Shown here: positions 39,514 through 48,992 of the stretch, piece after piece
Layout: each line of letters opens with the position of its first letter
How positions within the stretch are numbered: the stretch's first letter is position 1
Assembly (NCBI RefSeq): GCF_025628885.1
Contig: NZ_JAOTIF010000002.1
Location: forward strand, 62,001-126,000
Reading direction: 5' to 3'
Source of the DNA: Paraflavisolibacter caeni
GTDB lineage: Bacteria > Bacteroidota > Bacteroidia > Chitinophagales > Chitinophagaceae
Length of the DNA stretch: 64,000 nt
Program-made: the position numbers and the translations under genes
Notes under the pieces: model-generated
Seen by the model: the letters and a program-made list of their open reading frames with translations, nothing else
What the model was told of the DNA's origin: nothing
Database searches by the model: none

Positions 39514-42201
39514 ATGCATCCTAAAACGATGCCTAAACTCGTTATGTCTAAACCGTTCTATATGTCACTAAAGTTGCGTATCCTCCTATTGCCATTATTT
39601 ATAATGGCTTTTTCCATTTTCACTAATTGGGCTCATGCTCAGGATGCTTCCGGGCAAGCCAGCCCGTCCTCAGCAAGAGTAACATCAGATAAGGATGATT
39701 ATGCCCCCCGCTCTAATGCTGTTTTTACTGGCAGTGGATTTGCACCCGGCGATAGTGTTGTATTAAGGGTCAAAAATTTAAACCGGCCATGTAATACTGT
39801 ATCTGCAGACTCGTCTTATTTGCCTTGGACAGTGATAGCAGATGCCCAGGGTGCTTTTGTGACGAATTGGACAGTTTGTGATTGTAATGGGGATTCATTA
39901 AGACTAAAAGCGGTAGGGAAACAATCAGGTTTGATCGCGTATGCATATTTTACGGATGCCGACCAACCTCCTTCACTATCTGATGCAACAATAACGTATA
40001 CAAGTGGAAGTGCAACATATGGAGCAGTTGGATCTATCAGTTATGTAGTTTCAGTAACAAGAACAAGTACTGGTAATGAAACATCTAATTTAAGTATTAC
40101 ATCTTTATTGCCTGCTGGAGTAAGTGCTAGTTTTAACCCTTCATCTCTCAACTTTAAAAATAATCTACCAAATACGTTAACATCAACATTAACGATTACT
40201 GTTACAGCTTCAGCAAGTGCTGTAATAAATTCACCTTTTACTGTTGAAGTTAGAGGTAATGGCAATACTACCAAAAATCCAACTAGTTTGTTTACAATAT
40301 CAAAGGCAGATGCGACCTTCTCCATCACCGGCTATACGGGTGCTTACGATGGTACAGAGCATAAGGCCTCCGGTACGGCCACTGGTTTGAATGCCCTGGA
40401 TCTGACAAGCCTACTGAGCTTTGGTGCTGGTCAGACCAATGCACCAGGCGGTAAAGCTTCATGGAGCTTTGCAGGTAACAATAACTACAACTCCACTTCA
40501 GGCGAGGTAGATATTACGCTCTCACCAATCAATGCGACCTTCTCCATCACCGGCTATACGGGTGCTTACGATGGTACAGAGCATAAGGCCTCCGGTACGG
40601 CCACTGGTTTGAATGCCCTGGATCTGACAAGCCTACTGAGCTTTGGTGCTGGTCAGACCAATGCACCAGGCGGTAAAGCTTCATGGAGCTTTGCAGGTAA
40701 CAATAACTACAACTCCACTTCAGGCGAGGTAGATATTACGCTCTCACCAATCAATGCGACCTTCTCCATCACCGGCTATACGGGTGCTTACGATGGTACA
40801 GAGCATAAGGCCTCCGGTACGGCCACTGGTTTGAATGCCCTGGATCTGACAAGCCTACTGAGCTTTGGTGCTGGTCAGACCAATGCACCAGGCGGTAAAG
40901 CTTCATGGAGCTTTGCAGGTAACAATAACTACAACTCCACTTCAGGCGAGGTAGATATTACAATTTCGAAAGTTGATGCTTTTATAACTGTAAATGGTTA
41001 TTCTGGTGTCTACGACGGCAGCTCCCATGGAGCATCGGGAAAAGCTACTGGTGTAAATGGAGAAAATCTGACAAATCTTTTAACACTTGGTAACATTTTT
41101 ACTGATGCCCCTGGAGGTACAGCCAACTGGGACTTTGCTGGAACTACTAACTATAAGGCCACAAATGGTTCCGTTGATGTAAGAATATTTGCAATTCCTG
41201 TAGTTACGCTGTCAACTCCAAATCCTGTATCAGTTAATACCACGTCTACAATTACAGCAACAATGGGTGCTGACGTTTTCTATCCTAAATGGGTTTATAC
41301 AATTCCAGGTAGTAATATCAATTTAAATAGTCAAACTCAGTTAGGTATTACAAGCTCAACTCCTGTTGTATATTCAGTTTCTTTAAGTTATCAAGATGGA
41401 ATGGGTAAGTCATATACCTCACCTTCTATATACGCTGTATTTTATGATCCTAATGCAGGTTTTGTAACAGGTGGCGGTTGGATCAATTCACCGGCAGGTG
41501 CTTACAGAGCCAATCCTGAATTAACCGGTAAAGCAAATTTTGGCTTTGAGTCTAAATATGAAAAAGGAAAGTCCCTGCCAAGTGGTAACACGGAATTCCA
41601 ATTCCAGGCTGGCGATCTGAAGTTTAAGAGCTCAAACTATGAATGGCTGGTTATTGCCGGATCTAAGGCACAATATAAAGGGACAGGTGCTATCAATGGT
41701 TCTGGTAATTATGGATTTATGTTGACTGCCGGAGATGGTGATCTGGGAACTACTAAAAAGCCGGATTATTTCCGTATCAAAATCTGGAATACACTTGATA
41801 ACCAAATTGTTTATGACAACCAGTATGGAGCCGCAGATAATGCAGATTTAACAACACAACTTGGCGGCGGTTCTATTGTAATACATGAAACCAAATCTTC
41901 TGGTAAGTCAACAATCGCAGCCAATGTGCAAGGCAACGATATTCTTATAGAAGAAAGTTCAGAACTGTCTGTGAAGGTGCTGCAAAATCCAAGTGCAACA
42001 GAATTTGCTTTGGTAGTAAGTGGAAACAGTAACGAGCCTGTGGAAATCCGGGCTGTATCTTTAACTGGCAATTTGGTTTATGTTACCAAAGGGGCAGCTA
42101 ACCAAACATACCGGTTTGGCAGAAATCTGTCAGCAGGCATGTACATTGTCGAAGTAAGACAAGGTAATACTGCGAAGACGATCAAATTGGTGAAGGAATA
42201 A
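39514..42201 (+). CDS. secreted T9SS-sorted protein with MBG-type repeats
   Basis: This 895-residue protein has an N-terminal export signal: hydrophobic residues follow several possible Met starts, with LRILLLPLFIMAFSIF then AHAQ. The middle carries four MBG-like bacterial Ig repeats: three identical 74-residue copies (ATFSITGYTGAYDGTEHKAS start each) and one diverged (AFITVNGYSGVYDG). The repeat DNA is at 40312-40961. Then comes VTGGGWINSPAGAY and a beta-rich domain. The C-terminus (LSVKVLQNPSATEFALVVSG, then GMYIVEVRQGNTAKTIKLVK) is a type A T9SS sorting domain. It is probably a cell-surface adhesin. The start is uncertain between ATG 39514 and ATG 39562. Confidence 0.85.
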   Translation: MHPKTMPKLVMSKPFYMSLKLRILLLPLFIMAFSIFTNWAHAQDASGQASPSSARVTSDKDDYAPRSNAVFTGSGFAPGDSVVLRVKNLNRPCNTVSADSSYLPWTVIADAQGAFVTNWTVCDCNGDSLRLKAVGKQSGLIAYAYFTDADQPPSLSDATITYTSGSATYGAVGSISYVVSVTRTSTGNETSNLSITSLLPAGVSASFNPSSLNFKNNLPNTLTSTLTITVTASASAVINSPFTVEVRGNGNTTKNPTSLFTISKADATFSITGYTGAYDGTEHKASGTATGLNALDLTSLLSFGAGQTNAPGGKASWSFAGNNNYNSTSGEVDITLSPINATFSITGYTGAYDGTEHKASGTATGLNALDLTSLLSFGAGQTNAPGGKASWSFAGNNNYNSTSGEVDITLSPINATFSITGYTGAYDGTEHKASGTATGLNALDLTSLLSFGAGQTNAPGGKASWSFAGNNNYNSTSGEVDITISKVDAFITVNGYSGVYDGSSHGASGKATGVNGENLTNLLTLGNIFTDAPGGTANWDFAGTTNYKATNGSVDVRIFAIPVVTLSTPNPVSVNTTSTITATMGADVFYPKWVYTIPGSNINLNSQTQLGITSSTPVVYSVSLSYQDGMGKSYTSPSIYAVFYDPNAGFVTGGGWINSPAGAYRANPELTGKANFGFESKYEKGKSLPSGNTEFQFQAGDLKFKSSNYEWLVIAGSKAQYKGTGAINGSGNYGFMLTAGDGDLGTTKKPDYFRIKIWNTLDNQIVYDNQYGAADNADLTTQLGGGSIVIHETKSSGKSTIAANVQGNDILIEESSELSVKVLQNPSATEFALVVSGNSNEPVEIRAVSLTGNLVYVTKGAANQTYRFGRNLSAGMYIVEVRQGNTAKTIKLVKE
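40312..40961 (+). repeat. three-copy 222-bp tandem repeat encoding MBG modules
   Basis: Units start at 40312, 40534 and 40756 (GCGACCTTCTCCATC each); the third ends at 40961. Read side by side the copies look identical over 206-222 bases, including third codon positions. The unit is 74 codons. By eye it is GC-richer than flanking coding DNA. Confidence 0.9.
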
Positions 42202-42225
42202 TAAATAAGTCATAACGGATGTAGG

Positions 42226-42253
42226 AAAGAGCCGTCGAAAGACGGCTCTTTTT
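42226..42253 (+). terminator. Rho-independent terminator with GAAA tetraloop
   Basis: AAAGAGCCGTC (42226-42236) and GACGGCTCTTT (42241-42251) form an 11-bp stem closed by a GAAA tetraloop, followed by T. It lies 24 bases after the surface-protein stop. Confidence 0.9.
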
Positions 42254-42306
42254 CATACGTGACCGCCATCAGGCAGGCAGAATACTTTACGTATCCGCCT
42301 CAACCG

Positions 42307-42350
42307 GGTTTCGCTGAAGCGAAACCACCCTTCTCCGCATGGAGAAGGGG
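42307..42350. repeat. two adjacent perfect hairpins
   Basis: GGTTTCGC-TGAA-GCGAAACC (42307-42326) is followed directly by CCCTTCTCC-GCAT-GGAGAAGGG (42328-42349). The second resembles the stem plus G-rich tail plan of the palindromic elements in this window but lacks the GCGCTG arm. The rest of the 42254-42528 gap holds no gene. Confidence 0.6.
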
Positions 42351-42528
42351 CTAGCGCACAAAGCCAGGGTTTGGAGGGGCGTAAGGATTACGTACGAGGT
42401 ACGAAGTGTTGGTGTCCTTCTTTGGATAGGAGGCGTCATTCTGTTGAGAGAATTGACTGTTGTGATTGGTGGGAAGGATCACTTATATGCATATCTCAAA
42501 TTGATAAACCATATTATTGTAAAGACCA

Positions 42529-44127
42529 TCACTTTCCATACACCTCCAGCATCTTCCTCAAATCTTCCAGCGTATTGATCTCATCCACCTTCTTATCATG
42601 CCGCCATCTGCTGATTCTTGGAAAACGCAAAGCCACACCCGACTTATGCCGGTTACTCGCAGCAATCCCTTCAAATGCAATCTCAAAAACCAGCTCTGGT
42701 TTCACAGTCCTGACTGGCCCAAACTTCTCGAGGGAATTCTTCTTTACGAACGCATCCACTTGTGTAAATTCTTGATCTGTTAAACCGGAATAAGCCTTTG
42801 TAAAAGTTACGAGCTTGTCACCATCACGAACAGCAAAGGTGTAGTCTGTATAAAGATTGCTTCGTCTACCAGCACCTTTCTGGGCATATACCATAACGGC
42901 ATCAATGGTAAGTGGATCAATTTTCCATTTCCACCAGTCCCCTCTTTTTCGGCCTGTCAGGTATTGAGAAGTTTTTCGCTTCAGCATAAAGCCTTCTGCA
43001 CCCATTTCTCGGGAACTTTCTTTTAAGCGTCCCAGTTCATCCCAGTTGTCAAAAGGTATTACCGGTGATATCAGCAGGGTAGGGTGGTTCAGAGAAGTCA
43101 CAAATTCCTCCAATTGGTTCCTTCTCTCTTCCAGCGGTTTGTTGCGCCAATCAATACCTTCATATTCCAACAGGTCATAGGCAAAGAATGCAATAGGCGC
43201 CTCTTGCAATTGCTTTTTAGTCACATTCTTCCTGCCAATGCGCGTTTGCAGCAAGGCAAAAGGAAGCGGTTTCTGATCTATTGAAGGAATAATCTCTCCA
43301 TCAATTACAATTCCATTGGGCAATGCGTCCTTAAGGGTTTGATATTCTGGGAATTTCTCTGTCATTAATTCCTCACCTCGGCTCCAGACATATAATTCGT
43401 CATTTCGCTTAATGATTTGTCCGCGAATACCATCCCACTTCCATTCAACTTGCCATTCTTCTGGATTGCCAAGACTGGATGGTTCATCTTCCAATGCATA
43501 GGCAAGAAAAAAAGGGTAAGGTTTAGAATAGTCGGCAGCTATAGCCTGATCACTTACTAGCTCGGTAAAAGAAATGGTAGAAGGATCCCAGTTGCCACTG
43601 ATATGGTGCGCGATTACTGAAGGAGCGGTGTTGGCTGTCTTAGCCAGCGCATTGACCATCAAACCTTGGGAAACGCCGATTCTAAAAGCGCCCGTAATGA
43701 GTTTATTGAACACAAACCGCTCTGCGCTGTTCATTTCATGCCAGGAATGGAGAATAAATCTTTTTTTTACTTGCTCCGTCTCTTTTTCAATAGCGATCAA
43801 TTGTTCAATATAGTAATGTAGGGGATGCGGAGAAGACTGCTCCGGATCGTGCTCCGGCAACAATAATGCAATAGTCTCAGCCAGGTCGCCAACCGTGTGA
43901 TATGATTCTTCAAATAACCAGAACGGCAGGCCAACTGCCTCCACGCACCAGTTAGCCAGTTGTGTGGTATTAACCGCTCTTTTGGGCCTTCTCCCACTGA
44001 ATAAAGCAATCACCCACACCTTATCTTTATCATCTGCCGAAGAAAAGAATTCCACCATCGCATCCAGCTTCGCATTAGTCTTCGTACTCGTCCCCAGTTT
44101 CATAACCAATTCTGCAAAAAAAGCCAT
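42529..44127 (-). CDS. ATP-dependent DNA ligase
   Basis: This 532-residue ligase is of the bacterial LigB/LigD-like type in the Lhr-PdeM repair cassette. The nucleotidyltransferase motif VEWKWDGIRGQI supplies the adenylated Lys (KxDG), with later motifs IDGEI, FFAYDLLEYEG and GFMLKRKTSQY. The N-terminal helical domain (MAFFAELVMKLGTSTKTNAK) is the normal family start, so I choose the ATG at 44127. The frame stays open to an ATG at 44205; those 26 codons include MPQPSLPKGS, coded over a hairpin element, so they are probably an untranslated remnant or a poorly conserved extension. It seals breaks together with the exonuclease encoded 84 bases upstream of the longer start. Confidence 0.92.
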   Translation of the reverse strand: MAFFAELVMKLGTSTKTNAKLDAMVEFFSSADDKDKVWVIALFSGRRPKRAVNTTQLANWCVEAVGLPFWLFEESYHTVGDLAETIALLLPEHDPEQSSPHPLHYYIEQLIAIEKETEQVKKRFILHSWHEMNSAERFVFNKLITGAFRIGVSQGLMVNALAKTANTAPSVIAHHISGNWDPSTISFTELVSDQAIAADYSKPYPFFLAYALEDEPSSLGNPEEWQVEWKWDGIRGQIIKRNDELYVWSRGEELMTEKFPEYQTLKDALPNGIVIDGEIIPSIDQKPLPFALLQTRIGRKNVTKKQLQEAPIAFFAYDLLEYEGIDWRNKPLEERRNQLEEFVTSLNHPTLLISPVIPFDNWDELGRLKESSREMGAEGFMLKRKTSQYLTGRKRGDWWKWKIDPLTIDAVMVYAQKGAGRRSNLYTDYTFAVRDGDKLVTFTKAYSGLTDQEFTQVDAFVKKNSLEKFGPVRTVKPELVFEIAFEGIAASNRHKSGVALRFPRISRWRHDKKVDEINTLEDLRKMLEVYGK

Positions 44128-44149
44128 GCTCCTAACATCTCCTTGTACA

Positions 44150-44178
44150 CTTCCCTTCGGCAAAGAAGGTTGCGGCAT
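44150..44178 (-). repeat. hairpin element at the ligase 5' end
   Basis: CCTTC (44154-44158) and GAAGG (44165-44169) flank a 6-base loop; TTGCGG follows. Read on the minus strand it codes PQPSLPKGS if the longer ligase start is used. Similar in layout to the palindromic elements but weaker. Confidence 0.4.
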
Positions 44179-44270
44179 TTCTTCATTATTTTCAATTTCA
44201 TCCATAAGAAACTCTTGCTCTTATAAGCATCTAATAATAAAAACACTGCACCAAACTTCCCCTTGGCTTG

Positions 44271-44306
44271 TGCGCTGATGCTCTCCGCCTAAGGCGGACT
44301 GGCGGT
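44271..44306 (+). repeat. palindromic element forming the exonuclease C-terminus
   Basis: GCGCTGATGCTC, TCCGCC-TAA-GGCGGA (44284-44298), then CTGGCGGTG. The exonuclease stop codon (TAG on the minus strand, 44289-44291) lies in the loop region, so the element supplies the end of that protein (TASPP). Confidence 0.8.
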
Positions 44307-45305
44307 GTGGTCGGGAGTGGTTGTTTCTTCATTCCCAAACTCCGTCCTTACTTCCCCCGCCTCAAATCCCTGTTCTCTCAAATACCTGCTAAACGCAAAC
44401 TGAAAACCATGCGTAGCATACACTCTTTCTGCCCCTGTACCCTTCACAGCTTCCAGTAATCCTTTCCAGTCTGCATGATCACTCAGGCTGAACCCCGCGT
44501 CTGCATTTTTACGCCTGAACGCTCCACGCACCTGCATCCAGCCACTGCAAATGCCAATTTCATAGGGCGCAAACTTTTTCATCCAGGGCGATCCTTCTGC
44601 ACTGGATGGAGCAATTACAACGGAACCTTTTAAAAGACTCTTAGGGGTTTCTGAGGATACTTTTTGCACTGTTGGCAGGTTCCAGCCTGCATTGATCAAA
44701 GCTTCATGTATGTTATAGATGGCCCCATGAACCAATATGTTGTCAGTAACTTCGGCTATGCAAGGAAGTAATCTTTGTGCCTTACCTAGGCTATAAGCAA
44801 TAAGAATAGAACTTTTGCCTTCTGCCTGGTTCTTGCTGATCCATGATTGAATGTCCGAAAAGATTTGTGCCTGGGGCTTCCAATGGTAGATAGGAAGTCC
44901 AAAGGTGGACTCTGTGACAAAAGTATGGCACTGTACAGGTTCAAAAGCTCCACTCAAACCGTCATTTTCTATTTTATAGTCACCGCTTATGACCCATACC
45001 TCCCCTCCGCTTTCCACCCTGATTTGCGCAGAGCCGATAATATGTCCTGCAGGGTGTAATGTAATGCGCACGCCATTAATATAAACCGGCGCATTCCATC
45101 CGATACTTTCATATTGGTTGTTTCCCAGGCGCTGCTGCAACAAGGGTTTTGTATCGTGATGGCAGAGATAGTATTTACTGCCCCACCGCGCATGATCGCT
45201 GTGAGCATGTGTGATCAATGCCCGTTCTACAGGCCGCCAGGGATCAATGTAAAAATCACCTTCACGGCAATAAAAGCCGCAATTGGAGAATTCAATTAAT
45301 GGCAT
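44289..45305 (-). CDS. ligase-associated DNA damage response exonuclease (MBL fold)
   Basis: This 338-residue MBL-fold nuclease has THAHSDHARWGS near residue 33, the HxHxDH metal motif, LHPAGHIIGSAQIRVE, WVISGDYKIENDGLSG and FSLSDHADWKG, as in the CPSF/SNM1-like exonuclease of the Lhr-ligase cassette. It is expected to digest single-stranded or frayed DNA ends before ligation. The last residues (DHTASPP) are encoded by a palindromic element, and its stop codon sits in that element. Three bases separate its start from the stop of the substrate-binding-like gene upstream, so both may be on one transcript. Confidence 0.9.
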   Translation of the reverse strand: MPLIEFSNCGFYCREGDFYIDPWRPVERALITHAHSDHARWGSKYYLCHHDTKPLLQQRLGNNQYESIGWNAPVYINGVRITLHPAGHIIGSAQIRVESGGEVWVISGDYKIENDGLSGAFEPVQCHTFVTESTFGLPIYHWKPQAQIFSDIQSWISKNQAEGKSSILIAYSLGKAQRLLPCIAEVTDNILVHGAIYNIHEALINAGWNLPTVQKVSSETPKSLLKGSVVIAPSSAEGSPWMKKFAPYEIGICSGWMQVRGAFRRKNADAGFSLSDHADWKGLLEAVKGTGAERVYATHGFQFAFSRYLREQGFEAGEVRTEFGNEETTTPDHTASPP

Positions 45306-45308
45306 TCC

Positions 45309-46493
45309 TCACTCTACTACAGATTTAATGCCGTTATTGATCTTAATAAAGTAGAGTTTTTTGTTTTCAAAGTAATCCAGCGTCATGTTTTGTTTGTTAA
45401 TGAAAACAGGCTGAATGTCAAACTGTGTGAAAATGTAATTCCCTTTACGCGAAAGGTTCGAAGCAATATCTTTTTTAGTATCCAGAAGCAGCAAGGCAAA
45501 ACGCAGCATCGTTTCATAGCCACGGAAAAACATGTCAGTAGGGCGGCTATCAATTTTGGAAACAAATTCGTTAGAGATCTGCGTCATCAACCTGTTCGTC
45601 CGGTTATAAGAAAAGGGGGACGTATAAATGATCTCAATGCTCTTATATTCAGGCTTGCTGAACTCCTTGATTTCTTCCCAGGTAGGCATTCCTATTAAAG
45701 TAATGGGATAGGTTTCACCTATGGCGGCTAGTTGGCGAGATAGCTCTGTTCCAAATCCAATGTCTAAACTGCCAGCGATAACTACATTTCTTTTGGTGCT
45801 GTCCAATTTCTGAACAAGAGCACTGGTATTGGTAATAGTACCTGCATCTACAACATCAATTTTCAGCGGAGATGAAGTAGTTGACTTTGCAATATCTGAG
45901 AAATAATCTCTAAGCTGGTTCTCCTGTACCCCGTTCTTTCTGAAAAGAATGGTCTTGTCCTGGCGGTGATTCTTTTGCAGGTATTGGTAAATCCCTTCGC
46001 AGTGGGCACGAAGCGTAGAATTTAGTATTACTAAGTAGGGATTATTCTGGACGCCTGCATCATTGGGAAGCGTAGCGGAGATCAGAGGAACCTTCCTTTG
46101 GAGGGCGGTTTCTGCCAACATCCGCACCTCACCGGGATTTGCATGGGCAATCATCAATTCTACACCATTCATCGCAGGGTCATTGAGCTGCTGAGCTAAT
46201 GGGTATCTTTTGGACTTGGAATCATAAATGAAAACTTCCAGTGGTGCGCCTGCCCGCTGCAACGAATCAAGGGCCAACTGCGCTCCCTGGTAAAACTCAA
46301 GTCCCGAATGTAAGAATTTAGGGAACTCCTTTCCGAATCGGTAATTGTAACTGGCATCAAAGACAGAGTCAAGATACAAAGGTGCAAAGAACGCAATCTT
46401 ATGCCTGGCCGGCTGTAAACTTTGTGCTTGTACATTCACCGAATGCACAAGCACTATAATCAATAACCCTAAATAAAAAAGGCGTTGTTTCAT
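45309..46493 (-). CDS. exported periplasmic-binding-protein-like protein
   Basis: This 394-residue protein has a signal peptide (LFYLGLLIIVLVHSVNVQAQ). It is a type 1 periplasmic-binding fold of the Leu/Ile/Val-binding kind: HKIAFFAPLYLDSVFDASYN, LEFYQGAQLALDSLQRAG, LMIAHANPGEVRMLAETALQ, VVIAGSLDIGFGTELSRQLA. No ABC transporter genes are adjacent, so ligand capture for another process, such as the LpoA-like regulation of envelope enzymes, is as likely as transport. Its stop is three bases from the exonuclease start. Confidence 0.7.
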   Translation of the reverse strand: MKQRLFYLGLLIIVLVHSVNVQAQSLQPARHKIAFFAPLYLDSVFDASYNYRFGKEFPKFLHSGLEFYQGAQLALDSLQRAGAPLEVFIYDSKSKRYPLAQQLNDPAMNGVELMIAHANPGEVRMLAETALQRKVPLISATLPNDAGVQNNPYLVILNSTLRAHCEGIYQYLQKNHRQDKTILFRKNGVQENQLRDYFSDIAKSTTSSPLKIDVVDAGTITNTSALVQKLDSTKRNVVIAGSLDIGFGTELSRQLAAIGETYPITLIGMPTWEEIKEFSKPEYKSIEIIYTSPFSYNRTNRLMTQISNEFVSKIDSRPTDMFFRGYETMLRFALLLLDTKKDIASNLSRKGNYIFTQFDIQPVFINKQNMTLDYFENKKLYFIKINNGIKSVVE

Positions 46494-46577
46494 GCTAATC
46501 CTTTAAGTCCTATAAATCCTTCCGGCCCGCACCCACTCAAAATTTTCAATTTCCTAATATCATCTATTCCCACTCAA

Positions 46578-48113
46578 TTATTCCCACTCTATCGTCGCCG
46601 GCGGCTTGCTGCTAATATCATACACCACCCTGTTAATCCCCCTTACCGAATTGATGATTTCGTTGGAAACATGGGCCAGGAAATCGTACGGCAGATGCGC
46701 CCAGTCAGCAGTCATACCATCTACACTGGTTACGGCGCGCAGGGCGACAGTAAACTCATAAGTACGTTCATCTCCCATCACACCAACACTGCGTACTGGT
46801 AACAAGATCGCTCCAGCCTGCCATACAGTTGCATATAAGTTATACTTCTTCAACGCTTTAACATAAATATCATCTGCGGCCTGCAGCAGTTTAACCTTTT
46901 CTTCAGTCACCTCACCCAAAATGCGTATAGCTAAGCCTGGGCCTGGAAAAGGGTGGCGGTTCAACAAATCATCCGGAATCCCTAATTCGCGTCCCACTCT
47001 TCTTACTTCGTCTTTGAACAGGTAACGCAGCGGCTCCACTAGCTTCAGGTGCATCTTCTTAGGAAGACCGCCTACATTATGGTGCGATTTAATAGTAACT
47101 GAAGGACCATGTACGGAAACACTCTCAATAACGTCTGGATAAATGGTGCCCTGCCCAAGCATGGTTGCATCCTTATCTTCTTTAGCGGCTTCCTGGAATA
47201 CATCGATAAAAGTCTTACCTATAGCTTTTCGTTTTTTCTCAGGATCAGTCTTGCCAGCTAACTTCTTGTAGAAAAGCTTACGGGCATCAATGCCTTTAAC
47301 ATTAAGACCAAGCTCTTTATAAACTTCCAATACCTTTTCAAATTCATCCTTGCGCAGTACGCCATTGTCCACAAAAATGCCGTGCAGGTTCTTACCAATG
47401 GCTCTGTGAATAAGCATGGCTGCAACTGTAGAATCTACGCCACCACTAAGTGCCATGATTACTTTTTGCTTGCCGATCTGCTTTTTCAGTTCTTCAACAG
47501 TCTCGGTAACAAAATGCGCTGGCGTCCAGTCCTGCGAACAGCCACAAATGTTTACCAGGAAGTTTTGAAGTATTTTTTTACCCTCAATGGAGTGATACAC
47601 TTCAGGGTGGAACTGCAAGCCATACAACGGCTTCAGACCATCTTCCTGCGATTTAAAGGCTGCTACCGGTATGCTGTCCGTAGTGGCCAGCAACTGGAAA
47701 TTGTCGGGTAATTTCAGGATAGAGTCGCCATGACTCATCCACACCTGCGATGCGGACGTAATGTTTTGCAACAGCGCTTCCTCTGTCTCCACGTGCAATA
47801 CAGCGCGGCCGTATTCCCGCTTGTTGCTTTTTTCCACCTTGCCGCCAAATTGCTTTGCAGTAAGCTGTGCGCCATAGCAAACCCCTAATACTGGAGTGTG
47901 TGATGCCAACGCCTGCACATTTACCTCAGGTGCATTTTTATCGTTTACGGAAAAAGGAGAGCCTGATAGAATGATCCCTTTGACACTGGGATCGGGCTGC
48001 AACTCTTTCGAAAATGGTAATATCTCACAATAAACATTGGCTTCGCGAACAGCCCTCGCTATCAGTTGGGTGTATTGAGAGCCAAAATCAAGGATTAATA
48101 TTTTTTCTGTCAT
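46578..48113 (-). CDS. guaA: GMP synthase, glutamine-hydrolysing
   Basis: This 511-residue protein has an N-terminal class I glutamine amidotransferase ([35 protein letters not shown] with the catalytic Cys, and [10 protein letters not shown]). An ATP-pyrophosphatase follows ([20 protein letters not shown]-loop SGGVDS), then the C-terminal dimerisation domain ending PATIEWE. It converts XMP to GMP. The open frame begins at 48242, but the ATG at 48111-48113 ([15 protein letters not shown]) is the family start. The last codons before the stop are repeated once after it (see findings). Confidence 0.96.
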   Translation of the reverse strand: MTEKILILDFGSQYTQLIARAVREANVYCEILPFSKELQPDPSVKGIILSGSPFSVNDKNAPEVNVQALASHTPVLGVCYGAQLTAKQFGGKVEKSNKREYGRAVLHVETEEALLQNITSASQVWMSHGDSILKLPDNFQLLATTDSIPVAAFKSQEDGLKPLYGLQFHPEVYHSIEGKKILQNFLVNICGCSQDWTPAHFVTETVEELKKQIGKQKVIMALSGGVDSTVAAMLIHRAIGKNLHGIFVDNGVLRKDEFEKVLEVYKELGLNVKGIDARKLFYKKLAGKTDPEKKRKAIGKTFIDVFQEAAKEDKDATMLGQGTIYPDVIESVSVHGPSVTIKSHHNVGGLPKKMHLKLVEPLRYLFKDEVRRVGRELGIPDDLLNRHPFPGPGLAIRILGEVTEEKVKLLQAADDIYVKALKKYNLYATVWQAGAILLPVRSVGVMGDERTYEFTVALRAVTSVDGMTADWAHLPYDFLAHVSNEIINSVRGINRVVYDISSKPPATIEWE

Positions 48114-48468
48114 ACCGGGCGTGAAGGTAAGAACAAACTGTGAAGTACAGGCAGGATGATAGTTGAAGGGTTCATTTGCATTGACAAAATCTCGTCTCAA
48201 AAGATTGTTAGGTCTAAATATTGCATGAGCTTTAAATATCATTTACATGCACTTAAAAATGTGGCGTCCTTCCACATATTTGGGCATGACATAAATCACA
48301 AATTCCTATACAACCAATATTTATTTTTAGGGGAAAACCATTAAATTTAAGGTGCGATTTATTTTAGGTAAGACTCTTTGGATATGCACTAAGAATTGAT
48401 GGAAAGACCCCTTACCCATAACCTTAGTTGAAAATTTTACTGATTTTAAAATCCCTAAAACATAGTTT
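48114..48468. other. gap between guaA and the DUF2892 gene
   Basis: No gene is supported. It should hold promoters for both divergent genes. No perfect -7/-33 pair is visible on either strand; the closest for guaA is TACCTTCA just before its ATG. Confidence 0.4.
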
Positions 48469-48681
48469 ATGAAAAGAAATGTGGGTTCTGCAGACAGGTC
48501 AATCAGGTTATTGGCCGCTGCAATCATCATCATCCTTTATTTTTCCAATATTATTACAGGTACTATTGGTAATATAACACTTACCCTGGCTATCATATTA
48601 ATGTTAACCAGTTTTGCTGGTTTTTGCCCTTTTTATGCTTTATTGGGCGTCAATACCTGTGAGGTGAAAAAAGCACGCTAG
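48469..48681 (+). CDS. DUF2892 family inner-membrane protein
   Basis: This 70-residue protein has two hydrophobic helices (IRLLAAAIIIILYFSNII and ITLTLAIILMLTSFAGFCPF) and starts MKRNVGSADRSIRLL, the conserved entry of DUF2892 (YgaP-like membrane domain). The CPFYALLGVNTC end is also typical. Such proteins often accompany rhodanese or sulfur metabolism, but no such gene is next to it. Function unknown. Confidence 0.8.
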   Translation: MKRNVGSADRSIRLLAAAIIIILYFSNIITGTIGNITLTLAIILMLTSFAGFCPFYALLGVNTCEVKKAR

Positions 48682-48992
48682 TAACGTTTCGAATCCGATT
48701 GTCCCCCCTATTCCCGAGGTGTAGAGTTGAAATTGGCTTTGCTGTCAATAAGTAAAACTTTGCCTTCTCCATTTCACGAATTCCTATCTTCTGACTGCAA
48801 ATGAAAGGCTTCCCGCCAGATAAATGCTGTTAGAATTAAATCCGTATCCCATTTAAACTCAAGTTGCTCCCTGGTAATCATTTCTCTTCTTATTAAAATT
48901 TCTCATATTCCTTCTGGGCTTTTCGGGAATTATTTTACAAATTGTAACCACAATGCTGTTATATTAGTCTAACAGATAAACATCATCATATT
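48682..48992. other. gap upstream of the GIN-domain gene
   Basis: I see no gene, clear terminator or repeat. The ORFs here are short and unsupported. Confidence 0.4.

Noticed and set aside
48684-48715. tRNA-like TTCGAATCC loop
   Set aside because: No acceptor or anticodon stem pairs around it. No tRNA or rRNA was found in the window.
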